A DNA stretch of 64,000 nt from Tissierellia bacterium (GCA_012519495.1 JAAYQA010000062.1:1-64000), one strand, 5' to 3'. Shown: positions 25,635 to 34,691, counted from the stretch's first letter. Program-made: numbers and translations. Notes: generated from the letters alone by a model not told the origin.

Positions 25635-26429
25635 ATGAAAAAGTTTCGTTGGATCGTATGGGGATTGGTATTGGTGCTGGCGTTAGCTGCCTGTGGCACC
25701 GAGCAGGAAGAGACCGTGGTGAAAATCGGTGTTTCGGAAAAACCGCATAAGGATATCGTGGATCAGGTCGTGGAAGATCTGGAAAAAGAAGGCATCAAAC
25801 TGGAGATCACTGTTTATTCGGACTATATCGTACCGAATCTGGCGCTGGACCAGGGCGATATTGATATTAACTACTTCCAGCACCGTCCGTATCTGGAGAG
25901 CTTCTCGGTAGAGAGAAATCTGAATCTGGAAGAATTGGGCGGGGTGCATATTGAACCGATGGGCGTGTATTCCAAGGAATACGACAGTCTGGATGCGATT
26001 CCCGATGGGTCCGAAATCTATTTTCCCAATGACCCCACAAACGGCGGGCGCGCTCTTTTGCTTCTGGAAAAACAAGGGCTGATTACCCTGGCCCCCAATG
26101 CCGGGGTCAACGCAACCGAGCAGGATATACTGGAGAACCCGAAAGCGCTGACCTTCACTCCGCTGGAAGCGGCGATTATTCCCACATTGTACGAGGATGT
26201 TGCCGCAGCCGTGATCAACGGGAACTATGCCATTGAACATGGCCTGAACCCTGTGAACGACTCCATTGCGATTGAAGATGCGGAATCTCCGTATGTGAAT
26301 ATACTGGCGGTTCGCGAAGGTGATGCCGAAAACGAAACGTACAAAAAGGTTCTGGATGCAATCCGTAGCGACAAAGTGAAACAGTATATCGAACAGGAAT
26401 ATGACGGCGCCGTGGTTCCGGCGTTTTAA
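25635..26429 (+). CDS. metQ: Methionine-binding lipoprotein
   Basis: 264 residues. Signal peptide with lipobox LALAAC (Cys near 23) and the NlpA/MetQ fold: KIGVSEKPHKDI, QGDIDINYFQHRPYL, IYFPNDPTNGGRALLLLE. It captures methionine outside the membrane and delivers it to MetNI. GGCAAGGAGG precedes the ATG, and a terminator closes the operon 10 bases after the stop. Confidence 0.95.
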   Translation: MKKFRWIVWGLVLVLALAACGTEQEETVVKIGVSEKPHKDIVDQVVEDLEKEGIKLEITVYSDYIVPNLALDQGDIDINYFQHRPYLESFSVERNLNLEELGGVHIEPMGVYSKEYDSLDAIPDGSEIYFPNDPTNGGRALLLLEKQGLITLAPNAGVNATEQDILENPKALTFTPLEAAIIPTLYEDVAAAVINGNYAIEHGLNPVNDSIAIEDAESPYVNILAVREGDAENETYKKVLDAIRSDKVKQYIEQEYDGAVVPAF

Positions 26430-26439
26430 GAAAGAAGAG

Positions 26440-26478
26440 CCCCCGGAGTATGTTTGTCGTGCTTCAGGGGGTTTTTTT
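26440..26478 (+). terminator. Terminator after metQ
   Basis: CCCCCGGAG and CTTCAGGGGG form a stem with one bulge; seven T follow. Confidence 0.85.
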
Positions 26479-26570
26479 GTGCGAAAAGGAAACGCTTTGC
26501 AATGTTTGCGTTTTTTCTTTCAATTTATACGTTCATTTGGTATCATAAAGGGTAGAGTAGGTGGATTGGC

Positions 26571-27401
26571 ATGAGTTTGATAAAACGAGGGACAGGTTCC
26601 CTGCTGCATGGCCTGGCGGTTGTGCTGGATTCGGTTTTTGAAGGCATAATCGCGATACTAGAAACCGTAGTGATTCTTGCGGAGACTTTGCGGGCGGGCG
26701 TGTTGCAGCTTTTGGTTGCGGGAGGCTGCCTGCTTGTTTTTCTGCTCATGAATCCGATCGGTTGGCTGTTTTTGCTGCAGCCGGAAGTGTTGCTGTTCCT
26801 GTTTATCATTTTTGGCGTACCGTTGCTGGGTCGTTCTTTTATTTCTCTGTTAAAATACGGAGAATATGTGACGACCGAATACCTGAACGACTACGCGGAC
26901 TATCTGAAAACCGGCAAGAACCGTACGTTCCGTTCGTTTGGGGAGTACGGCCGCAAGTATGTCCGCATGGAACAGGAGAAGGCCGAACGCGCCCAGCGCG
27001 CCCGGCGGGAAGCGGAACAGCGTATGTGGGAAGAACGCTTCCGTGCCTGGTATCAGCATCAGGAGCAGCAGAGCCGCTACGGGAATCCTTACGGCCGGAC
27101 CGGGCAGGGTCCATATGGCGGGTACGGATCCTACGGGCAGGCAGGGCAAGCGCCCCCTTATACCAATCCCTACGATGATTTTGTAAAGAAGTACGAAGAA
27201 TCCGCTAAGATACTGGGGGTACCGGCAGATACCGATGAATATCAGGTACGGCTGGCCTACCGTAAATTGGCAAAAAAGGTGCATCCGGATATCAACAAGG
27301 CACCGGATGCGACCCAACAGTTTCAAAAGCTCTCGGATGCTTATGACTTTATGAGCAAAGAGAATATCGAACGCTATCGGTCCATTAAAAAGGGACGATA
27401 G
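26571..27401 (+). CDS. Membrane-anchored J-domain protein
   Basis: 276 residues. Two long hydrophobic segments occupy about 45-90. A charged, Arg/Glu-rich helix follows (KAERAQRARREAEQRMWEERF), then a Gly/Tyr/Gln-rich linker (about 165-200), and a C-terminal J domain with YRKLAKKVHPDINK, the HPD motif intact. The order is reversed compared with classical DnaJ, and there are no zinc or peptide-binding domains. It should recruit DnaK to the membrane. Substrates are unknown. A zincin gene follows 9 bases later. Confidence 0.88.
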   Translation: MSLIKRGTGSLLHGLAVVLDSVFEGIIAILETVVILAETLRAGVLQLLVAGGCLLVFLLMNPIGWLFLLQPEVLLFLFIIFGVPLLGRSFISLLKYGEYVTTEYLNDYADYLKTGKNRTFRSFGEYGRKYVRMEQEKAERAQRARREAEQRMWEERFRAWYQHQEQQSRYGNPYGRTGQGPYGGYGSYGQAGQAPPYTNPYDDFVKKYEESAKILGVPADTDEYQVRLAYRKLAKKVHPDINKAPDATQQFQKLSDAYDFMSKENIERYRSIKKGR

Positions 27402-27410
27402 AAAGGAGCG

Positions 27411-27818
27411 ATGTCCTTGTCATTTCCTACGATCGATGAAGTACATGACATGCTGGACACCATTGCAGAAGGCATACCCCAGGCGATTTTCAAAGAGCTG
27501 AACAAAGGGATTGTCCTTTTGCCGCAAGTAAAGCTCCATCCTGAATCCGACCCATCACAGGTTTTGTATATCCTGGGGGAATATACGTCGAATCGCACGG
27601 GGCGACAAATCGTACTGTATTATGGTTCGTTCCGGCAGAGCTTTCCCGGCCGATCCCGGGAACGCTTATACAAAGAGCTGAAAAACACTTTGTACCACGA
27701 GTTTGTCCACCATCTGGAAGGGCTTGCGGGCGATTACGATCTGGAAGTAGAAGACAGAATCAGTCTCGAACGATACAAACAGAGGCTGCGAAGTGCACAA
27801 GAATCGAAAGGAGAATGA
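27411..27818 (+). CDS. Zincin-like metallopeptidase family protein
   Basis: 135 residues. The HExxH motif is in TLYHEFVHHLEG, the form seen in the PF06262-type small zincins. Proteolytic activity of the family is unproven. GAAAGGAG precedes ATG 27411. It is sandwiched between a J-domain protein and an orphan gene, suggesting a protein-quality unit. Confidence 0.85.
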   Translation: MSLSFPTIDEVHDMLDTIAEGIPQAIFKELNKGIVLLPQVKLHPESDPSQVLYILGEYTSNRTGRQIVLYYGSFRQSFPGRSRERLYKELKNTLYHEFVHHLEGLAGDYDLEVEDRISLERYKQRLRSAQESKGE

Positions 27819-27823
27819 GTATT

Positions 27824-28318
27824 ATGCATCCCATGTTACAAAAATTGGTTACATCCGAGTTTATGAACGAGAATCAGGCAAAGGTGATTCAGGAAGCCGT
27901 TGACAACAAAGACACCGTGATCGCTTCCGGCCACCGTTCGGCAGCGGTTCGTCCGTTATTGGCAACCCTGATGACCATGGCAAAAGCAAATGACACAAAG
28001 CAAGTGAAAGCCATGGAAGATATTACCGATGATACCGAGTATATCCTGCTTCCGGGTCTGGGTGTAGACAATTTTGAAGAATATGTACAAAAAGCCTTTG
28101 AAGCAAAGCCGCCGATGATTACGATCAAAGAACCCGAGCATCCTTATTCCATGATGAAGGTCATGAAACTGGCTGCGAAAGCATCCGGCAATACCGACAA
28201 GCAAACCTGGCTCCTGGAATGCCGCAAAGTGGATAATATTCCGCGATTGGTGGAGATTCACCGCTTCTATTACAATGAAAAAGGAAAAGTCACACTGGAA
28301 AAACAGACCAGAGACTAA
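27824..28318 (+). CDS. Conserved-looking orphan, possibly a decayed P-loop ATPase domain
   Basis: 164 residues, no family recognised with certainty. Segments such as AKVIQEAVDNKDTVIASG followed by HRSAAVRPLLATLM and KAMEDITDDTEYIL follow the spacing of the secretion/pilus ATPase fold (strand, Walker A, helix, ED box), but the Gly-Lys-Thr of Walker A is missing. No signal peptide or membrane segment. I take ATG 27824 rather than 27815 because AAAGGAG is 10 bases ahead of the former and 1 base ahead of the latter. A terminator follows. Confidence 0.75.
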   Translation: MHPMLQKLVTSEFMNENQAKVIQEAVDNKDTVIASGHRSAAVRPLLATLMTMAKANDTKQVKAMEDITDDTEYILLPGLGVDNFEEYVQKAFEAKPPMITIKEPEHPYSMMKVMKLAAKASGNTDKQTWLLECRKVDNIPRLVEIHRFYYNEKGKVTLEKQTRD

Positions 28319-28325
28319 TTGCACA

Positions 28326-28355
28326 AACAAAACGCGGAGCGATCCGCGTTTTGTT
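28326..28355. terminator. Strong bidirectional-type terminator hairpin
   Basis: A perfect 13-bp stem, 28326-28338 with 28343-28355, around a GCGA loop; AAAA/TTTT flanks make it work in either direction. Confidence 0.88.
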
Positions 28356-28405
28356 ATGCTATCATGCGCAAATTCATTGTGCCAAATCCTGTTTTGTGGT
28401 GGCAT

Positions 28406-28428
28406 TATACCCCGTGGGGGTATATAAT
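28406..28428 (+). promoter_or_regulatory. CsoR operator overlapping the -10 of the copper operon
   Basis: A perfect palindrome, TATACCCC (28406-28413) / GGGGTATA (28417-28424) around GTG, matches the G-tract dyads bound by CsoR-type repressors. The -10 TATAAT (28423-28428) overlaps its right edge, so bound repressor would block RNA polymerase. No good -35 is visible. Confidence 0.88.
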
Positions 28429-28445
28429 GTCTATGAGGTGAACCA

Positions 28446-28739
28446 ATGAAGAAAGAGTGCAAGCATCCGACACAGGAGGCGGCGCGTCTGCAAAAGCCGA
28501 TGCTGTCGCGTTTGAACCGGATCGAAGGGCAGATACGCGGCGTGAAACGGATGATCGAAGAAGACGCGTATTGCGACGATATTATTCATCAGATATCGGC
28601 GTCCCGCGCGGCGTTGCGCGAGGTGCAGAATCTGCTATTGGACAATCATATCCGTCATTGTGTGAAAGAACAGCTTTTTCACGGAAAAGACAATGTCATA
28701 GAAGAACTGGTGCACACCGTGCGCAAGATGACGCGCTGA
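28446..28739 (+). CDS. csoR: CsoR-type copper-sensing repressor
   Basis: 97 residues, all-helical CsoR/RcnR family. The copper ligands Cys43, His68 and Cys72 keep the Cys-x24-His-x3-Cys spacing of characterised CsoR proteins. It represses its own operon through the upstream G-tract palindrome and releases DNA on Cu(I) binding. GAGGTGAACC precedes the ATG. copA follows 24 bases after the stop. Confidence 0.94.
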   Translation: MKKECKHPTQEAARLQKPMLSRLNRIEGQIRGVKRMIEEDAYCDDIIHQISASRAALREVQNLLLDNHIRHCVKEQLFHGKDNVIEELVHTVRKMTR

Positions 28740-28763
28740 CGGCACAGGAAGGAACTCGGATCG

Positions 28764-31307
28764 ATGAAACAACAATATGATGTAATGGGAATGACCTGCT
28801 CTGCCTGCCAGGCGGCAGTGGAACGGGCCGTGCATAAAGTCCCCGGCACCGACAATGTGCAGGTGAATCTGCTCACTGGGAAGCTGCATGTGGAAGCCGA
28901 TGAAACGATTTCGGATCAGATTATTGCGGCGGTGGAAAAAGCGGGTTACACAGCAAGCAGTACAAGCCGGGAGAAGACTGCTCCGTCGGTACAGAAGGCA
29001 GAGGAGAATCAGTTTAAAAAAGAAGCAAAGGAGTTAAAAAAGCGCCTGTTGTGGTCGCTCGCCTTTATGCTGCCTTTAATGTATATTGCCATGGGGCATA
29101 TGGTGGGTGCGCCTTTACCCGCCGGGCTTACGGGCACAGAAAATCACGCCAACTTTGCTCTCACGCAGTTTTTGCTCACCATCCCGGTGCTTTTTATCAA
29201 CCGTGGGTATTTTATACGCGGTTTCAAATCGCTGTATCACCGGGCGCCCAATATGGACAGCCTGATCGCTGTAGGCTCGGGGGCGGCGGTTCTCTACGGG
29301 ATTTACGCTTTGTATCGTATCAATACGGCGATGGCTGCGGGCGACTGGGAGACCGTGCATGCGATGGGCATGCAATTGTATTTTGAATCCTCGGTGATGA
29401 TACTCACCCTGATCACCTTGGGTAAGTTTTTGGAGGCACGAGCCAAAAGCCGGACAACGGATTCGCTGACAAAGCTGATGGATCTGGCACCGAAAACCGC
29501 CCGCGTAGTGCGGGATGACACAGAGATTGTGGTGGCAGCGGAAGATCTTAAGGCCGGTGACTGGATCCGTATCCGACCGGGCGAACGGCTGCCTGTGGAC
29601 GGTGTGGTGGTTGCAGGGAGCAGTTCTGTGGATACTTCGGCGATTACCGGGGAGAGTATACCGGTTTTGGTGGAAAAAGAGGACAAGGTGACTTCCGGTA
29701 CGGTGAATCTCACGGGAACGATCGACTTTCGCGTCACGCAGGTCGGGTCGGATACGACATTGGCCCAGATTGTTCGCCTCGTGGAAGAAGCCAATGCCAC
29801 CAAGGCTCCGATTGCCAAATTAGCCGATAGGATCAGCGGTATCTTTGTGCCGATTGTGCTTGTTATCGCGCTGTTAACCTTTACTATCTGGATGCTTGCA
29901 GGCAGCGGTCTGGAATTTTCCCTGACCAATGCCATTTCCGTTTTGGTTATTTCCTGTCCTTGCGCATTGGGACTGGCAACGCCTGTCGCCATTATGGTGG
30001 GTACGGGAAAAGGCGCCGGCGAAGGTATTCTGATCAAGTCGGCGGAATCATTGGAAGTTCTGCACGATGTGGATACGGTTCTTTTGGATAAAACCGGAAC
30101 GATCACCCGGGGAGAACCGGTTGTAACCGATGTGGTAACGACTGGCGATATCAGCGAGAAGGAATTTCTGACAATTGCAGCCACGCTTGAATCGGCATCG
30201 GAACATCCCCTGTCACGGGCGATACTCCGCCATGCGAAACAGCAAGGTATACAGGCGGGGATAGCGGAGGATTTTCAGGCGGTTTCGGGCTTCGGGATTG
30301 AAGGACGGATCGATGGAACGCATTATTTGGCCGGGAACCGTCGCTTTTTGACCAAACGGCAGATAAAGGGACTTGAATCACTGGATATACTGGATACCTG
30401 GGCCGAAGAGGGAAAAACGCCGATGCTTTTTTCTGACCCGGAGCGGGTCATCGGGATGATGGCCGTACAGGATCCGATTAAGAAGAGCAGTGTAGAGGCA
30501 ATCCGTGCGTTGCATGAAGCCGGTATGGAAGTGATGATGCTCACCGGAGACAATGAGAAAACCGCACAGGCTATCGCAAAGGAAGCCGGATTGGACCGCG
30601 TGTTCGCCCAGGTATTACCGGCAGACAAAGAAGAAAAAGTGCGCGAGCTGCAGGAAAGCAAAAAGAAGGTCGCAATGGTGGGCGACGGCATTAACGATGC
30701 ACCGGCACTGGCGCGTGCCGATGTCGGCGTGGCGATCGGCGCCGGGACGGATATTGCCATGGAATCAGCCGATATCGTACTGGTCAGAAGTGCGCTGACC
30801 GATCTGGTTGCAGCGATCGATCTAAGTCGTGCTACGATCCGCAATATTAAACAGAATCTGTTTTGGGCGTTTTTCTACAATACATTGGGGATTCCCATTG
30901 CAGCGGGTTTACTCTATAAGAGTACCGGGATTCTTATGAATCCGATGCTGGCAGCCGGTGCGATGAGCGTGAGTTCGGTTTTTGTTGTAACGAATGCATT
31001 ACGACTCAACCGTTTTCAAAAAAGATCATTCGCATCAGATGTATCGCAGTCGCAAGCAGAGGAAGACACCGTGACAGAAAACAGAATACAGGAGGGTATC
31101 ATGGAAAGAACATTGCATGTAGAAGGTATGACCTGCTCACATTGTGAAGCGCGGGTTAAGAAAGTATTGGAAGCAGTTGAGGGTGTACAGAAAGTGGAAG
31201 TGGATCTGGAAGCGCATACTGCGCGGGTGCAGGGGGAATCCCTGGAGGATACACAATTGACTGCCGTGGTGGAAGATGCGGGGTATGAAGTAAAAGAGAT
31301 CGTCTAA
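28764..31307 (+). CDS. copA: Cu(I)-exporting P-type ATPase with C-terminal CopZ-like fusion
   Basis: 847 residues. N-terminal heavy-metal domain with GMTCSAC (Cys12, Cys15); the actuator TGES; the transmembrane metal site SCPCALGLATP; the phosphorylation site DKTGTIT; SEHPLSRAI; and GDGINDAP. It pumps Cu(I) out of the cell at the cost of ATP. Unusually, after the last membrane helices and a short linker (about 752-779), a second heavy-metal domain with GMTCSHC forms the C-terminus. It looks like a copZ gene joined in frame; see the internal start at 31101. It is regulated by CsoR. Confidence 0.95.
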   Translation: MKQQYDVMGMTCSACQAAVERAVHKVPGTDNVQVNLLTGKLHVEADETISDQIIAAVEKAGYTASSTSREKTAPSVQKAEENQFKKEAKELKKRLLWSLAFMLPLMYIAMGHMVGAPLPAGLTGTENHANFALTQFLLTIPVLFINRGYFIRGFKSLYHRAPNMDSLIAVGSGAAVLYGIYALYRINTAMAAGDWETVHAMGMQLYFESSVMILTLITLGKFLEARAKSRTTDSLTKLMDLAPKTARVVRDDTEIVVAAEDLKAGDWIRIRPGERLPVDGVVVAGSSSVDTSAITGESIPVLVEKEDKVTSGTVNLTGTIDFRVTQVGSDTTLAQIVRLVEEANATKAPIAKLADRISGIFVPIVLVIALLTFTIWMLAGSGLEFSLTNAISVLVISCPCALGLATPVAIMVGTGKGAGEGILIKSAESLEVLHDVDTVLLDKTGTITRGEPVVTDVVTTGDISEKEFLTIAATLESASEHPLSRAILRHAKQQGIQAGIAEDFQAVSGFGIEGRIDGTHYLAGNRRFLTKRQIKGLESLDILDTWAEEGKTPMLFSDPERVIGMMAVQDPIKKSSVEAIRALHEAGMEVMMLTGDNEKTAQAIAKEAGLDRVFAQVLPADKEEKVRELQESKKKVAMVGDGINDAPALARADVGVAIGAGTDIAMESADIVLVRSALTDLVAAIDLSRATIRNIKQNLFWAFFYNTLGIPIAAGLLYKSTGILMNPMLAAGAMSVSSVFVVTNALRLNRFQKRSFASDVSQSQAEEDTVTENRIQEGIMERTLHVEGMTCSHCEARVKKVLEAVEGVQKVEVDLEAHTARVQGESLEDTQLTAVVEDAGYEVKEIV
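31101..31307 (+). CDS. copZ: Probable internal start giving free CopZ copper chaperone
   Basis: In frame within copA, ATG 31101 follows CAGGAGGGTATC, a near-perfect Shine-Dalgarno at ideal distance. Translation from it would give a 68-residue heavy-metal-associated protein (MERTLHVEGMTCSHC...) of exactly CopZ size. No stop separates it from copA, so both a fusion and a free chaperone may be made. The alternative is that the site is a relic of a formerly separate gene and is now silent or weak. Confidence 0.6.
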   Translation: MERTLHVEGMTCSHCEARVKKVLEAVEGVQKVEVDLEAHTARVQGESLEDTQLTAVVEDAGYEVKEIV

Positions 31308-31436
31308 AAAATCGGCTCCTTTTCTTTCGATTGTCTGTCTATTGGCATTCATTTCCGATTCGGGCTGTTTTTACCGATTTTTTGCTGCGATCATGGGTAA
31401 ACAATGAAATAAGGAAGGGAAGAAAGGAGCCTTGTT

Positions 31437-32291
31437 ATGACAAATGGTCAAATACGGCAAGAGGCCTTAGCGAAACTGAAAAGGAACTTTCTTTATTACA
31501 TCAAAGGAGGCATTCCGCGATTTGTCTTTTTTCTGCTCTTGTTTATTGCAGGAGGGAGCTGGTTTTTCCGCAGCGTGATACGAATGTCTGCCGACCCGTT
31601 TTCCGGTATTGGCTCTTTTTTGGGAGGCTTTGTCCTGAGCAACCTGGTAGCTGCAATCGGAGCCGGATTATTGAATTACGGATACCAGATTTATCTGCTT
31701 CGTTTGCTGCGGTACGGAGAAACGGATATGCAGAATGCGCTGTCCGGCTTTTCGTATTTGGGCGTACGCTTTCTTGGCATGATGATTCCCATTGCCTTGA
31801 TTCTTGCGGCGGTTAGCGGAGCCTTGCAGTATCTACTGACAAGTGCCGGCGCAGAAGATACCGGGTCGTTTATCGGTTTGATTCTTACTTTGATTGTCGG
31901 TTTGGTTTTGTGGATTATCCCGTATCTGATCCACGATCATCCGGAGATGTCGGCGGGGAAAGTATTGCGCCTTGCATGGGATAAAATGCGCGGACACAAA
32001 TGGAATTTTTTTAAGCTGCAGATTCCGCCCATACTGGTTTTGATTGTGTTTTTTCTCGTGCTGATAATGGGAGCGGTTTTTATGATGATTCCGATCATTG
32101 ACAGTCTGCTTCGCACCGGAGATTTCAGTGCACTGTTTGCTCCGAGTATGCTTATATTTCTCATTTTGTATTTTGTAGCCGGTATTGTAATTGACTTGTA
32201 TTTTGTAACGCTTCACATTACGTATTATGAAAACCGATTAGCGACACCGCCGGGCGATGAAATCTATTATACAATCGATCCGGAAAGCTGA
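31437..32291 (+). CDS. DUF975 integral membrane protein
   Basis: 284 residues with about six membrane segments. The start (RQEALAKLKRNFLYYI), the GYQIYLLRLLRYGE stretch and HPEMSAGKVLRLAWDKMRGHKW are typical of DUF975. The function is unknown in the family. GAAAGGAGCC precedes ATG 31437. It is separated from copA by 129 bases without a visible terminator. Confidence 0.85.
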   Translation: MTNGQIRQEALAKLKRNFLYYIKGGIPRFVFFLLLFIAGGSWFFRSVIRMSADPFSGIGSFLGGFVLSNLVAAIGAGLLNYGYQIYLLRLLRYGETDMQNALSGFSYLGVRFLGMMIPIALILAAVSGALQYLLTSAGAEDTGSFIGLILTLIVGLVLWIIPYLIHDHPEMSAGKVLRLAWDKMRGHKWNFFKLQIPPILVLIVFFLVLIMGAVFMMIPIIDSLLRTGDFSALFAPSMLIFLILYFVAGIVIDLYFVTLHITYYENRLATPPGDEIYYTIDPES

Positions 32292-32319
32292 TTTGGAGCG
32301 GATGATCCGAACAAATCGT

Positions 32320-32355
32320 ACCGCCTGTGCAGGAAACTGTGCGGGCGGTGTTTTT
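32320..32355 (+). terminator. Terminator after the DUF975 gene
   Basis: ACCGCC (32320-32325) pairs with GGCGGT (32344-32349), with an inner CAG/CTG pairing around GAAA; a T6 run follows. Confidence 0.75.
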
Positions 32356-32415
32356 TGTTCGCAATGCGGACACGGATTCGGTATAATAGACCAAGTGATA
32401 AAAAGGGGGATTCCT

Positions 32416-33852
32416 ATGCAGCGAAAAGACATGACTGAAAAAATACTCTATGGATCTCTCTGGAAGAGCATACTATTTGTTGCGCTTCCCTTAATGCTGA
32501 ACAATCTGATTCAAACTCTTTATAATCTGGCGGATGCGCTTTGGGTCGGGCGCCTCGGCCCGGAAGAATTTGCCGCGACGAGTTTTGTCTGGCCGGTTCT
32601 GTTTTTGTTTATCTCGGTCGGGATCGGGGTTTCCATGGCGGGCACATCCATCCTGTCGCAATTGATTGGGGCAAGTAAGTACAAAGATGCGTCGGAATTT
32701 GCCTCCCTGATTTACCGGTTGGCCTTGGGTTTTGCCCTGTTGATTGCGGCACTGGGGTATTTTGTAACGCCTTCTCTTATTCATTGGATGGGTGCACGCG
32801 GCCATTTTGCCCGTTTGAGTGCGGACTATCTGCAGATTCTCTTTTTGGGTATGCCCTTTCAGTTTTTAGCTTTTGCGACCAATGCCGTTTTTCAGGCGCA
32901 GGGGATTACCATGCTGACGACTACCCTTAGCGCGGTATCGGCAGGCCTGAATATGGTATTGAACCCGTTTTTTATTTTCTCCCGTATACCCGGCACACAG
33001 ATTGCCGGTTTGGGCTGGGGCGTAGCCGGCGCGGCCTGGGCTACGGTTTTGGCCCAGGGGGTCCTGGTTGTCATCGGCTTTTTATTTGTGCGGTATAAGT
33101 CGGTGCATATTACGGTACAATGGCGTCGCGTACCCTGGAACAAGGAACGCATCTTTTTGATCGGACGAATCGGTATTCCGTCTGCGATCGGACAGTCGGG
33201 TGCTGCGTTTGGTTTTATTATTTTAAACGGCATCATTGCGGCGTTTGGAACCGATACGCTGGCGGCGTTCGGATTGGTAAACCGCGTATCCGGTATCGGG
33301 ATGCTTCCTGCGATGGGAATCGGCGCCGCGTTAACCACGGTTGTGGGACAGAATATCGGGCGGGGGCAGATCCCGCGTGCCAAAGACTCTCTCCGCTGGG
33401 GATTTCTCATGACCCTCGCCGTTACAGTAACGCTTACGATACCCTTGTATCTGTTCGATTATCCGATCCTGAACTTTTTTATGCCGGCCGAACGGACATC
33501 GCCCGTCATGGTTCTGGCGCTGCACTTTTTGCTGTACGCGGTTTTTTTGAATCCGTTAATGGGGTTTTTCAGTGTCTTGCAGGGCTTTTTCCAGGGAACG
33601 GGACACACGCGTTACTCCATGATGATGGAAGTGATCCGCTTATGGGGTATACGATTGCCGATGATCTGGATTTTGCAGGCCTTGCATGCCTGGACGCGGG
33701 ACGGGATCTGGTATGCGATGATTGTCAGCAATCTGCTTGTCGTTGTATTGGGCCTTTGGTTCTATCGAAACGGGAAGTGGAAAACACGGGTCATGAAAGA
33801 AGAATTATCGGACAATCCGGTATTGCTTGAGATAGGAAAGGAAGTGGAATAA
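32416..33852 (+). CDS. MATE family efflux transporter (1)
   Basis: 478 residues, 12 hydrophobic segments in two homologous halves. Typical motifs are PLMLNNLIQTLYNLADALWVGRLGPEEFAATSF at the start and GIGMLPAMGIGAALTTVVGQNIGRG in the second half. MATE proteins export cationic or other compounds using a Na+ or H+ gradient; the substrate is unknown. AAAAAGGGGGA precedes ATG 32416 and a TATAAT lies at 32382-32387. zupT follows 2 bases after the stop. Confidence 0.93.
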   Translation: MQRKDMTEKILYGSLWKSILFVALPLMLNNLIQTLYNLADALWVGRLGPEEFAATSFVWPVLFLFISVGIGVSMAGTSILSQLIGASKYKDASEFASLIYRLALGFALLIAALGYFVTPSLIHWMGARGHFARLSADYLQILFLGMPFQFLAFATNAVFQAQGITMLTTTLSAVSAGLNMVLNPFFIFSRIPGTQIAGLGWGVAGAAWATVLAQGVLVVIGFLFVRYKSVHITVQWRRVPWNKERIFLIGRIGIPSAIGQSGAAFGFIILNGIIAAFGTDTLAAFGLVNRVSGIGMLPAMGIGAALTTVVGQNIGRGQIPRAKDSLRWGFLMTLAVTVTLTIPLYLFDYPILNFFMPAERTSPVMVLALHFLLYAVFLNPLMGFFSVLQGFFQGTGHTRYSMMMEVIRLWGIRLPMIWILQALHAWTRDGIWYAMIVSNLLVVVLGLWFYRNGKWKTRVMKEELSDNPVLLEIGKEVE

Positions 33853-33854
33853 TA

Positions 33855-34691
33855 ATGGAAGGGAATTTTACGATTGCATTTATTGTAACCGCGCTGGCGG
33901 GTTTGTCCACCGGTTTCGGTTCTCTGATCGCGTTGGTCGTAAAACGGACAAATATGAAGTTTTTGTCCGCCGCGCTGGGCTTTTCCGCCGGGGTTATGAT
34001 TTTTGTATCCTTCGTGGAGATTTATCCCAAAGCGCTGGAAGCTCTAAGTGCCGTCTATCCGGATCGCACGGCAAATCTGATTACGATGGGAGGATTTTTC
34101 GGGGGCATGCTCCTGATCGCCGTGATTGACAAACTGGTACCGGATTTTGAAAACCCGCATACGATGCACTCGCAGGAAGAACTCGACGAATTACGGGAAG
34201 ATGTGGAAGAAGGTATCGACAAATCACCGGAACAGAACAAGGACGCATTGTACCGCATGGGCATATTGTCCGCCATTGCGATAGCGATTCACAATTTTCC
34301 GGAAGGATTGGCTACCTTTACGGCAACATTACGTGACCCGAGCCTCGGGATTCCCATTGCGGTTGCGATTGCCATTCACAATATACCGGAAGGGATTGCT
34401 GTTTCGATCCCCTTGTATTATTCAACCGGAAGTAAGCGAAAAGCCTTTTTGTACTCGTTTTTGTCGGGACTGGCCGAGCCGGTGGGGGCTTTGGTCGGAT
34501 TCTTACTGCTGTCGCGTTTCTTTAACGATCTGACCTTCGGCATTATGTTTGCTGTCGTTGCAGGGATCATGGTGTATATCTCTTTGGATGAACTGTTACC
34601 CGCATCGGAAGAATACGGAGAGCATCATATCTCGTTGTACGGGCTCATCTCCGGGATGCTGGTGATGGCGGTTTCCCTGCTTGTGCTGTAG
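33855..34691 (+). CDS. zupT: ZIP-family metal transporter (ZupT-like)
   Basis: 278 residues with eight membrane segments. The metal-site motifs HNFPEGLATF and HNIPEGIAVS on helices IV and V are intact, and an acidic cytoplasmic loop (EELDELREDVEEG) lies between helices III and IV. ZupT proteins import zinc, iron or manganese. The gene starts 2 bases after the MATE gene, so the two are cotranscribed; the thioesterase follows 7 bases later. Confidence 0.92.
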   Translation: MEGNFTIAFIVTALAGLSTGFGSLIALVVKRTNMKFLSAALGFSAGVMIFVSFVEIYPKALEALSAVYPDRTANLITMGGFFGGMLLIAVIDKLVPDFENPHTMHSQEELDELREDVEEGIDKSPEQNKDALYRMGILSAIAIAIHNFPEGLATFTATLRDPSLGIPIAVAIAIHNIPEGIAVSIPLYYSTGSKRKAFLYSFLSGLAEPVGALVGFLLLSRFFNDLTFGIMFAVVAGIMVYISLDELLPASEEYGEHHISLYGLISGMLVMAVSLLVL

